A DNA stretch of 64,000 nt. Source: Dipteris shenzhenensis (Eukaryota > Polypodiophyta > Polypodiopsida > Gleicheniales). This document shows, in pieces, positions 54,194 to 64,000 of this stretch. A model generated the notes under the pieces. It had not been told where the DNA came from. It ran no database searches and saw only the letters and a program-made list of their open reading frames with translations. The position numbers and the translations under genes are program-made. The stretch's first letter is position 1. Each line of letters starts with the position of its first letter. The stretch lies in assembly GCA_047967505.1 (NCBI GenBank), contig CM106539.1. One strand, written 5' to 3'.

Positions 54194-57100
54194 TCACACC
54201 CCTTTAATGGGAATGTCCTTCCTCTGTGTCAAACAAAGAGCTAGTCGGTGTTTCTCGAAAAGCTCTTTACTAAGTGGTTTGGTAAAGATGTCTGCAGCAT
54301 TCTCTTTGCTATCACAATACTGTAGTGTGATGTCACCAAGTAACACTCTTTCTTTGATAAAGTGCTCTCTGACATCAATGTGCTTTGTCTTGGAGTGGTA
54401 TACTAGATTCTTGGCCAATGCTTGAGCCGATTGATTATCACAGTATATTGTTGTTGGCTTTGATTCATCAAAGTAATCTGTTTCTAACAATAGTCTTCTG
54501 AGCCATATAGCCTCACATGCACCTATAGTGAGTGCTCTATATTCTGCTTCAGTCGAAGACAAAGAAATAGTTGGCTGTTTGTATGACAACCATGATATAG
54601 CACCTTGACCAAGCAAAAATGCATATCCCGGTGTCGATCTCTTGGTCTCATGATCTCTGGCATCTCCTAGTCTCATGATCTCCGGCATAGTCACTGTCAC
54701 ACTATCCATGCAACCTTGGATGAATTCCTCTGTATTCTATCTCAAATTGTCTTGTACCTCTAATGTATCTTGAGACTCTTTTGGTTGCATTCCATTGAGA
54801 CAATTTTGGATTTGCCATAAACTGTGCTAGTGAGCTTACTGCATAACAAATATCTAGCCAACTGATAGTCATATATATATATAATAGATCCGATGAGCTG
54901 CCTGTAGTACTTGTCATTGACTATGGGCTTTTCTGAATATTTAGTAAGTTTCAAACTCTATTCCATGGGAGTGGCTGCAATCTTGCAATCTACCTCTTGA
55001 AAACTTTTTTAGGAGACTGTCAACATACTTGAGCTGACTCATAAAGGTGCTCTCTAAATCTCTCTAGAACTCAATACCAAGACAATAGTGCATAAGTCCA
55101 AGATCTTTTATGTCAAACTCTACAGATAAGTCTTGTTTTAGCTTTTTGATGAAGATATCCTTGCTTCCTATCACAATTGGATCATCTACATACAAAAGTG
55201 CAATAGTAATTTCTTCCCCTTGAACTTTGCAGTAGAGAGTATGATTTGCATTGGATTTCATGTAACCCAAATCAACAAAATACTTGTTGATTCTGCTGTA
55301 CCAACTTCTAGGTGCTTGCTTTAAGCCGTAGAGACTTTTCTTAAGATGACAAACCTTATTCTCCTTTCCTGGTTCAACATAACCTGCTGGTTGCTGCATG
55401 TAGACTTCCTCATCTAGGTAACCATTGAGAAATGCATTCTTGACATTGAGCTAGTACACATTCCATCTGCTGAGTGTTGCTAGTGATATCAAGAACTGTA
55501 TGGAATCCATCCTTGCTACTGGAGCATAAGTCTCATCATAATCCTGACCATATTGCTGTGCAAATCCTTTTGCAACTAGTCTGGCTTTATATCTTTGAAT
55601 ACTTCCATTTGGATTGTACTTCACTTTGTATACCCATTTTTTTGCTATGGCCTTCTTTCTTGGTGGAAGGTCGCATAATTCTCAAGTATTATTCTTATAC
55701 AAAGCATCCATCTTTTCATTCATAGCAGTTTGCCATTCTAGCTTGTCTACTACATCTTTGAAGTACACTGGCTCTTCTGTAGCCCTGATGGTAGTCATAA
55801 GAGCATAGTTGGTGGTTTCAACCTGAATTGCTTTGCCTTTCTGAGCATATGTCAATTTGGCTGGTGGTCTGCTTTCACTAGTAGACCGTCTAACTGCTAT
55901 GGCTCTACTTAGGGTGTTACTGGCAATTCTTGCTCTTCTTCATCAACATGTTCTGTAGATGACTATGAAATCGGTGCGTCTATTTCCTGTGTATTTGAGG
56001 TTTTCCATTCCCTCGTCAAAGATTACATCTCTGGAGATAATGACCTTGCGGTTAATGGGATCATACAACTTGTATGCTTTGCTTTCTTCATTGTAGCCAA
56101 CCATGATGCATTTGTGTGACTTCGCATCTAATTTCTTGCGAGATGATCATCATGTATGTGGGCATATGCTATGCAACCAAATATGCGGAGATGCCCAATG
56201 TGTGGCTTATGTCTAGTGAATGCTTCATAAGGTGTCATACCCTATATCAGTTTGGTAGGAAGCCGACTAAGCAAGTAGTTTGCAGTGGCTATTGCTTCTA
56301 CCCAATATTGATTCGTAAGATGCTTCTCACTAAGCATTGCTCTAGCACTGTGTGCTAAAGTACCATTCTTCCTTTCAGCTCTTGCATTCTACTGAGGAGT
56401 ATCTGCACAAGTGAATTATCTTTGAATACCATGACTTCTGCAAAAGTTCATGAATGATGAAGACATGTATTCACCTCCTCTATCTAATCTCATGACTTTG
56501 ATCTTTATGCCTGTCTGGTTTTCTACCACTCTTTCATAAAGTAGACCCAAGAATATCTATTGTAGTCGTCGATGAAAATTAAGTAGTAAAGTGAACCATT
56601 GATGCTGCAGGTCTAGGCATAACCTCATATATTTGTATGTATCAAATCAATAATACCTCATGCTCAAGAGGTACATCTGCTGAAGTTGGTTCGCTTTTGT
56701 TTGCCGAAGCAGCATGCTTCACAAACTTTCCGAGAAACTATAGCTTAGGAATCCCAATTGCCATATTCTGATTCCTAAGATCTAACAAGCTCTTGAAATT
56801 GACATGACCATATCTCTTGTGCCATTTTGCAGATAGTGGCATCTGTTGCGGTTGAGCTAACATGGCATGTAAATCTGGTACTATAGCTAGCATTCTATAC
56901 AAGCATCCTTCTTTGATACCTTTTCCTACTAGCTGAAATTTTTTGGATTTATCTCTCATAGTGCATTCATCTCCGTCAAAGATAACTCGGTAGTTGTGTT
57001 CCATCATTTGACCTACTGACAAGAGGTTCGTGCTGAGCTTTGGAACATAGAGTACATCTTTCACCAATCCTTTCGTACCAGTGCAATTGTTCATAGGGAT

Positions 57101-58463
57101 AATGCATATCCCTTGAACTCAATTTGGTGTATTATCTGCTGTGTAGATGACATTTTTCTGACCTTCTAATGGTTTCAATTTTGTGAACCATTCCTAATGA
57201 TTAGTCATGTGGGATGATGAACCACTTTCGATGTACCAAGGATCTTGATCTGCTTGGTCGACTTGATAGCTAAAGTCCTCTTTTGTATTAAAATCAGTGT
57301 CTAGATACACTGTATCAATCTTCTACATTTCCTCGTTTGCAAGAAACATATTCCCATGTTCATTTGCAAAATGATTGTGACTTGAATTTCCACCACGATG
57401 ATTCCTCTTCCGTGAAAATTCCATCGATTACTGCTGGATTGACCGCCTTGGTCATACTGCTTCTTGCGACAATCTCTTTCATAGTGTCCAAACTTATGAC
57501 AATAGTTGCACTGGATGTTTGACATGTTAGTGGATGCATTCCCTCATCCTTGAAATCTTCCTCGGTTGGAATGATTTCTCTTTGCTGATTTTGATGTTGC
57601 TGAGGATGATGCTGATGCTGATGCTGATGCTGATTCTGCTGATGACTTTATTGTTACCGATGATGACCACTTTGCTGGAATGATCTACCTCTACCTCTAC
57701 CTCTTCCTCTTCCTCTTCTTCTGTCTGAAGATGTGAATGCCTAATCATTAGAATGACCTTTGCATGCATGAATGGCCCGAGTTCTGAGTTCTTCATCAAG
57801 TAAGATTGAATTAAGTTCCTCCAGTGTCGAAATTTGATGTTGTATGGCAATACTCTGTACTAGATTCTCATATCCCTCTCCTAGTCCATTCAGGATGACT
57901 TGAAATATTTCTGTTGGAGTCATAATATCTCCTGCTGCTACGAGTTGATTGTTGTAGTCTTTTATTATGAGTATGTAGGCATGACCGGTTTCATTGCTGT
58001 TGTAGAAACTCTGGTTGATTTGGTTTCTTAGTGTGAGAATCCTGGAAGTGTTCTTGGACTCATAGAGAGCTGCGAACATATCCCATGCTTCTTTGGGTGT
58101 CTTGACGGTGTTGAGTTGTCCTAGCATGACATCTTATGCATTCTGCTTAATCAGATGATATGCATACTTATCTTTCTTATCCCATTCTATTTGTGCTCGG
58201 GCAATGGCAGGATCTGCTACAAGTGCGAAAACTATTTGTGTAGTTGGAGATCCCACTGTAGATCCTATTGCTGGTGCTTTGACAATAGGTGGAGTAGAGC
58301 TACTGTTGGTTGGATCGTCCAATGGTCTAGGTGTAGATCCATCGACATACTCCCATTTGTCCTAAAGTACAAGAATGGTCTCCATTTGGTATTTCCATGT
58401 GCCGTAATTGGAGTTGTCTAGCTTAGCAAATGCCTCTAGATTGAGGTTGCTAGTCATAGACAT
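54194..58463 (-). pseudogene. Ty1/copia element 3 gag-pol, nearly full length, decayed
   Basis: The ATG at 58463 opens MSMTSNLNLEAFAKLDNSNY, then gag (MLGQLNTVKTPKEAWDMFA, 58127 down). A zinc knuckle CNYCHKFGHYERDC follows at about 57508-57467. The protease site reads WYIESGSSSHMT (about 57235), so the catalytic D is E. GAG-pre-integrase (WHKRYGHVNFKSLLDLR) is near 56825. The integrase (56700-55900) is badly broken. RT starts KKWVYKVKYNPNGSI (near 55600), has ARLVAKGFAQQYGQDY and VYMQQPAGYVEPG, and keeps YVDD at 55181-55192. RNase H has [13 protein letters not shown] and [12 protein letters not shown] and ends ADIFTKPLS near 54275; the stop follows IPIKGV at 54194. There are many stops, including TAG near 58370 and 58135. 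The gag carries a DDDN-rich or repeat-expanded segment near 57600-57720. No 5' LTR or PBS was recognised to the right. Confidence 0.92.
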
Positions 58464-59169
58464 GGTGCAAGAAATATACTCAAAGTGTTGTGAAAATCAC
58501 TGTCTTAATCAACTGCAAAACACTGAGTGTGGCAAGTGAAATCTAAACTATTGCTAAAGGTAAGACTGCAATATATAATCCGATCTGAATTACAAGGCTT
58601 GTGGCACATGATGTCGGGAATAGCCAAGAAGCTTTACAAGGCTAAAATGATGTGCACAATGCCGTGAAATAGCCAAATAGGCTTTACAATGATTGCATGT
58701 GTGTGAAATCAAATCATGTGCTATTTGCCCACTGATCAATCGGCAATGCTTCTGAACACTCTGAAGTCTACTCACTGAACTGATGAATGTCAGTTTTCAC
58801 GTAATGTGATTATGTGAAACCGTATGTGAGCATAGGGACTGACTCTGAGTAGGAACTAGTCGGGAATTTCGGACATGGCTTAGATTGGCAACTTAGGGAG
58901 ATTTAGAGCGTCCCCTCTATGGCGATCTAGTCTTTTCTGATCTAGATCTATACCAACCATTGATAGATGAAAGAATAGCAAATACTTTCTTTTCTTTAGT
59001 TCTTTTTATGTGTTGGGTTCTTTTTATGTGCTGGGTCAAATGCGTCGATGTAGAGGTTGATGTGCGTGTAGGAACTGGATTTGTCGGCGAGGCTCAAAAG
59101 TGAGTGATAATTGCACCAAAATGTGTGTGTGACGTAACAAGCATGTAGAGCACAAAAAATCAATTGTTT
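58464..59169. other. 5' flank of copia 3, no feature resolved
   Basis: It may include the leader and a diverged LTR of copia 3, but I find neither a TGGTATCAGAGC site nor TG...CA ends that can be matched. A TTCTTTTTATGTG(T/C)TGGGT duplication lies near 59000-59035. The frame 58590-58775 is unsupported. Confidence 0.4.
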
Positions 59170-61155
59170 CACCTTTTTGTAGCACCCTCAAATTCCTCCT
59201 AGATCAAGAGATACGGCTTGATCTAAGTGGAGGGGCAAAAAAGAGTGAAAATGTGCAAAATGATGATGTGGCATTGTGAGTCACATGCAATGATGATGTG
59301 GCACTATGCCTAGCAAGAGATAGTGCCTGTGGAGCAGTGATGAGGTGGCAACTATGTGTCACATGAAGTGCCTATGGAGCACTGTGTGTGCCTGCAAGGG
59401 GAGCAATGCCATGTGGCACTACTGAGGTGACACAGATAATGTGGCTTTGATGATGATGTGGCACTTGCCACTTGTCAAGATGACAGGGCAACCTGATGAT
59501 GTGTCACATCTGCCATGTGGTAAGATGGATGCCACGTGTCGATCTAGTTAACCAACCCTAGTTGCCCTCACCCACCTTATCTAGAAGGTTGACCCAAGGT
59601 TTAATAAACTTGAGTTAGTTCAACCATTTAATTGACCACAGTTACAGTTAACCTTGGGATAGGTTAAGCCTTATCTGCCACGTGTCTTTTTCTAAGGTCC
59701 AAAGACCTTGTGAAGGCTTGAGCATTCTGAGCAGGCGACAACGGAGCTAGGGTCATTCACAAAGTTGCTGCTATGTCACAGGAGGAGTGTATGTCGCGAG
59801 AGCTCATTGAGAGAATCCGTGGAGCGAGAGCTTTGGCGCTATCGAAGAGAATTGCTCTCTAGCTATGGCAATGCAGCTGTAGGCGCAGATGAAGGTCGCG
59901 GGGCGTAGATGGTCGTTACTCTGTGTGGAAGGCGATGGGGAGCCGTGGACTACTTGGGCACTTGGTTGATGGCAAAAATATTCGCTGTGGTCACTTGAGT
60001 CGATTGCTATGGCAAATTGTTTTTGCACTATAGTTCATTGTTTGATGGCATCACTGTTGATGCGTGGACCACTACCTTTGTTGTAGGGTGCTTGTATGCA
60101 TGCGCTAGAGCAAAGAAGGTCGGTAGTCATTGAGTGGGCATGTAGGCATCATTGGTGGAGGCACAAGGCGAGCGTTGGCCGATAGCTAGTGCTATAGCTT
60201 AGCTTGCGTGGGCCCGATCGATCAATGAGTTGGGAGCCAGGAGCATTGGAGAGGCCTGTAGGTGGAGCTCATAGAGTTTGATTGAGTCGGGGACGTTTGT
60301 TGGAGGAGCTGGTGTAGGGAGCTATGGCTCTAAGGACTATGGGAGAGACAGACGCTTTCACTAGAGCCTCCCATGAGCTTTGCCTTAGTGGTAGGAGCCA
60401 CCAGTAGCTACCACTGCTACTGCAAAGTCATTGTACTCCGTCGCGCTGGTTGGAGAGGTGGCAGGTGTCGCACTGGCTGGAGAGGTCATGCTGGTTGGAG
60501 AGGTGACCTCAAAGACTAGCTGCCTTCGAAGCTTGTAGAGGGCCTTGGAGGAGCTGCCTTGTAGTTGTAGCTGGTTGGCTTCCTCCAGGTTTTCGGCTAT
60601 GGCGAGAACTACTTCATCTGCTCCTCCTGCTTCTGCATTGCCATTCGCTTCAAGTGCCCCGAATCCCTTTCCATGACAATGTTGGCTTACCTACTAGAGT
60701 GAGCGCTACGCTTTTCTCTCAATGTCTATTCGCCTTTGCTACAATCTCTCAGATGTCCAAGAACTCTTCAATGGAGTTCGTTGCAGTAAAACGAGTTGAG
60801 CCTTTGAAGGAGGCTACGCCTTGAAGCTAAGGATGCTATGGACAGAGTCTCCAATCCTTAGACTTTCAATAACTATGAGACTCTAAAAAATAGGAAGCTC
60901 ACACAAAGCCTTTCTCTCAGAATGAACGGAATTGGAATGAGCAGCTTCTCTCTCTCTCTTTCTCTTGAAGAAGGAGAAGAATAGACAGAAATATAGACAA
61001 AAATTCCTCTCGAAGTGGACGAAAATTTTCTATCAAAGGATGGATGAAGATCTCTCACCAAAAGTGGACTCTCACGGAGCACTTAAGAGAACGCTCAATC
61101 TCACAATCTCTCTTGCACTCTCAAGAATCGCAATGCCTCAACAAAAGGCAAGGGA
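59170..61155 (-). mobile_element. Interior of a second non-autonomous LTR element (partial)
   Basis: Read right to left from the PBS at 61156-61167. It has a leader with GAGAGA and AAAATTTTCGTCC words like those of the young element, then G/C-richer sequence without domains (60000-60700). Near 59270-59700 it has CCACATCATCA-rich text with CACGTGGCAGATAAGG, similar in style to 44925-45100. No gag-pol motif and no left LTR were found, so its left limit is a guess. Confidence 0.45.
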
Positions 61156-61167
61156 GCTCTGATACCA
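61156..61167 (-). other. Primer binding site (initiator-Met tRNA), minus strand
   Basis: The complement reads TGGTATCAGAGC and abuts the LTR end at 61168. Confidence 0.9.
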
Positions 61168-61424
61168 TGACAAAATATGAAGAGGGGAGAGGAGAAGAGT
61201 AGAGATGAGGAGAGAGGGCACAACTAGAGAGCACAGCACAACTGACTAATTGTACACTAGATTTAGTTGAAAATGTAGAATATATACAAACCCATTTAGG
61301 GTTAGGGTTAGGGCATCTAACCCTTTCCTTTATAGCACTCTATTGGGTTAGTGCTATGCACATATGATCACATGACGGTGCTATGCACACATGATCACAT
61401 GATGTTGAGTGTGATCTCTCAACA
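61168..61424 (-). repeat. 5' LTR related to the young element
   Basis: 257 bp. On the minus strand it starts TGTTGAGAG and ends TTTTGTCA. Both ends are identical to those of the 325-bp LTRs at 43533 and 45790, but the middle differs. It contains a GGGTTAGGGTTAGGG stretch near 61298. No second LTR was found. Confidence 0.78.
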
Positions 61425-61589
61425 TGGAGGAAGTGCCCTTGCGATGAGGGAGGGTGACTCAGGTTTAGTGAGGTGCGTTTAGAGTTCTAGTTTATTGAAG
61501 GTTGAGTTTTGTTCAACTTTGCTATGTGGTTCAGTAGTAGCAGAGGTGTCAATCTCTTCATCCTCTTCATCCCCTACTCTCCCTTCCTC

Positions 61590-62380
61590 CTAGGAAACTA
61601 GATGGATCAAATTACCTGATCTAGAAGGTGAAGAGCTGGAGTCATTTAGTGACTCAAAAACTGAGGAAATTGACAACGGGAGTGGAGGCGAAGCCAGAGG
61701 ATATGATGGACAAATAGGGGAAGATACTCATGGCAGTAGATGAAGAGGAGCTCGAAGCTTGGAAAGACAGAGATGCCCATGCCCTGGCATTGATCATAGG
61801 GACTACGGCGGACTCTGTGCTTACTCACATCCAGATGGCCTAAACGTCAGTAGAGGTGTTGTATGAGACAGACAACACATCCCAGATCTTGCTTCTTCAG
61901 CATCAGCTCTACAACCTTTATATGGATGAGGGAGATTCGGTACATGACCACTTGATGAAGGTCAAGGTGGTGAAGGATCAACTAGCATCGGTTGATCAAA
62001 AGGTGGACTTGTTCCATTTGGCCTTGATGATTCTGAGGAGGCTACCTTGGGGCTTCAAAAGCTTTGTTACGACTATGACAATAGGACAGAGGACCAAACC
62101 TTTTACTTTTAAGGAGTTGGGTCCATCACTACTACAGGAAGAGGCTAGGGGGAAGCTCTATAACAATGACAAAGATGACAAGGCGTTGTTGACAAACGAT
62201 TACACTGGCAAATGAAAGGGCAAGCCTAACGGTGGCAAGTCCAAGAAAGATGACTCTGATGACGAGGATGCTTCCAAGAAGAAGCAAAAGAAAAAGTGCT
62301 TCTATTGTGACACGCCAGGCCATTTTGTGAAGGATTGCAGAAAGAAGAAGGCGGATTAGAAAAACAAGAGGACAGAGTCC
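61590..62380 (+). pseudogene. Ty1/copia gag fragment 4
   Basis: Plus-strand gag text: KLDGSNYLI (about 61597-61623), MAVDEEELEAWKDRDAHALA (about 61730), LVTHIQMA-like text, then 61856-62215 open with LYNLYMDEGDSVHDHLMKVK and LPWGFKSFVTTMTIGQRT. A TGA at about 62213 is followed by a lysine-rich stretch and the zinc knuckle CFYCDTPGHFVKDC at 62297-62338, then RKKKAD and a stop near 62357. Protease and downstream domains are absent. Three stops (near 61623, 61840, 62213) show decay. Confidence 0.88.
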
Positions 62381-64000
62381 GACTCAGATTCATAAAGTGA
62401 CACAAAAGCCAAAGCTAATGCATTAATTGAAGAGTTATTCTTGGTGACATCTTCATGTGTTACTAAGGTCAGATATGCCAACCTAGAAACCACAGTGATG
62501 ATGTCTGACATTGAGATGTGGGTCGACGAGGAGTCAGAAACCTTTGTGAAGGTGAAGGATAGCATGGAGTGCTTGGTATCTTCTAGGTGTGTGGTTGTTG
62601 ATACTCACACGAGGATGGATTCCATGGAGTGCCCTAGGGTTTCATGTTCAAATGGTTGCTACTTTTAGAAGGGGACAGTATAGGATTACACAGGCTATTG
62701 GTATGTGCCTCGATGAGGTGCATGGTTTGCTTTCATAGTAAGCACACAAGTAGTACGACAATCTAGTACGTACTTGATGTTCTTCATTTGAGCCTTTATA
62801 GCATGCTGTGGAGAGACTTTGCTCTTCATTTGTCTTAGGTAATGCGAGATTGGAAGGAATTGGCCTTCTTCGAAGGTAGAAGGGAAAGTGTGGGTGCTTC
62901 TTCAAATCTTGGACACATATTCCTGGAAGGTGATGGACAAAGTGTACTAGAGCCAGAAGAGTACTTGCTTGAGAGCTCAGTGAGAGTTCGTGGTCCGGTT
63001 ATCTAGAGATATTTATTGGTTATGGACCTTGACACGGGTTGAAACAGACCCTCAAAGCATGGTGCCTGGAAGACTCCAGATTGTTCCCTCATTATGAGGG
63101 GGACAACTGGAAGATTGTTCACTAATTATGAGGGGGACAACTTGAAGATTGTGATGGATGGATTGCTCGAATTCGGTGGTGGTGCCAAGAGTGCTACCAG
63201 AGATGGACCTATTTACCAGGATGGTGTGCAAAAGCGAAACCAGACTTGGTGGAGCAGGAGTCACTGGATGAAAATCCACAAAAAGATTTTGACATCGAAG
63301 AGTTTCAAAGGACTACGACCGGGAAGTTACTAGAGCATCGTCATTTTGACGCGTTGGTATTGTGCCGAGATGTGTCTGGTGAGAGGGGTTGTTCGAAACA
63401 TCACCTCCCCATCTATAAGCCCCCATATGAGGAGGGCCTCAAGGATGGCCACGTGGGCAGCAAGATGGCTCCCATGGGGACAGAGATCAGAGAAAGAAAG
63501 AAGAAGCCATGGTGGCTGCAACAAATAGACAGAAAGTTGGCTATGGAGGCCTATTGGCTTGTCAAAGGATTGTTTGGAGCAGGACCAAATGGTGGAGAAT
63601 ACCTAAGAGATATGCTACTGAAAGATGAGCCCTGTGGCATTGCTTGTGGGCAGGTATATGACCTGCACAGAGCTTGCAAGTGGCGCAGCACAAATGACAG
63701 GTGGACAACAGAGGAGCAGGCCTGACTAGACTAGCTGGTTGGCTAGATACAGCCAACCAACTAGGCCTAGTTGAAGGGCCAATGAAGGCTCGAACCTGCA
63801 TGAAGAAATGGGGCACTCAACCCAAATTTTGGACTCCCTTATAGGGCTGGTTTTGCAATAGACTAGTTAGCCTGTTTGGGTCGTCCAGAATGATGCTACT
63901 GGTCAGTTTTTTGGAGCAATCCTTGGGCCTATATAAAGAGGCCATTGGGCTTCATTCATTCATCCAATAGAGAAACAATTCAGGGAGCTAAAGTAGTAGC
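62381..64000. other. Unresolved 3' stretch, possible LTR start at the edge
   Basis: It begins with gag-like acidic sequence trailing off (VDEESETFVKVKDSMECLV, about 62520-62580). A tandem ATTATGAGGGGGACAACT duplication (about 63091-63108 and 63126-63143) looks like a polypurine tract. A 159-codon frame at 63246-63725 (KKKPWWLQQIDRKLAMEAYW) is not recognisable. A TATATAAAG box at 63930-63938 near the right edge could be a promoter of an element that continues outside. Confidence 0.4.

Noticed and set aside
53730-54425. Plus-strand frames of 134 and 88 codons
   Set aside because: They are antisense to readable Penelope-like and copia RNase H coding sequence.

Overview
The window looks like nuclear DNA of a land plant with a large, transposon-rich genome. 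The evidence is plant-type CCCTAAA/TTTAGGG telomere-like repeats, four Ty1/copia elements or fragments, PBS sites matching plant initiator-Met tRNA, short introns with GT..AG ends, and no dense cellular genes. A fern or other non-flowering plant is my low-confidence guess. I found no intact host gene, tRNA, rRNA or CRISPR array. Almost everything is mobile DNA, mostly broken and nested.

Layout. 1-2091: 5'-truncated copia gag-pol, cut just before its reverse transcriptase. 2086-8833: a pair of ~1.7-1.8 kb direct repeats around non-coding DNA. 8834-10550: degenerate repeats and a foldback MITE. 10551-21175: DNA transposon T1, with 25-bp TIRs, GGTGTATAGATACACC-type subterminal palindromes, a decayed DUF7869-type transposase gene, a 2.1-kb palindromic core edged with telomere-like repeats, and a divergent second gene. 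21176-42955: region T3, with subterminal CCACCGTGGTGG-like motifs, a coiled-coil gene and a decayed transposase. Its coiled-coil gene is split by T2 (23849-38023, 33-bp TIRs, flanking CTAT). T2 carries ATACCTCGATCGAGGTAT palindromes near both ends, a transposase related to that of T3, a 187-bp tandem array that gains telomere-like inserts, and a RING-finger/coiled-coil partner gene.

42956-48206: a second copia element on the minus strand, with its 5' LTR and PBS present. It is interrupted by a young non-autonomous LTR element (43533-46114; TSD TCTTC, one mismatch seen between its 325-bp LTRs). 48207-48964: an unrecognised broken reading frame cut by the copia LTR. 52300-54150: a decayed Penelope-like reverse transcriptase. 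54150-58463: a decayed but nearly full-length copia gag-pol. 59170-61424: an LTR/PBS related by its ends to the young element. 61590-62380: a copia gag fragment. The rest is non-coding.

How it works together. T1, and T2 with T3, share a plan: a transposase gene, a second gene of unknown role, palindromic subterminal motifs specific to each element, and a repeat block between the two genes. In T1 and T2 that block contains telomere-like repeats. I infer that the palindromes are transposase binding sites and that the second gene is a transposition partner. All coding copies here carry stops or frameshifts, so they are probably inactive.
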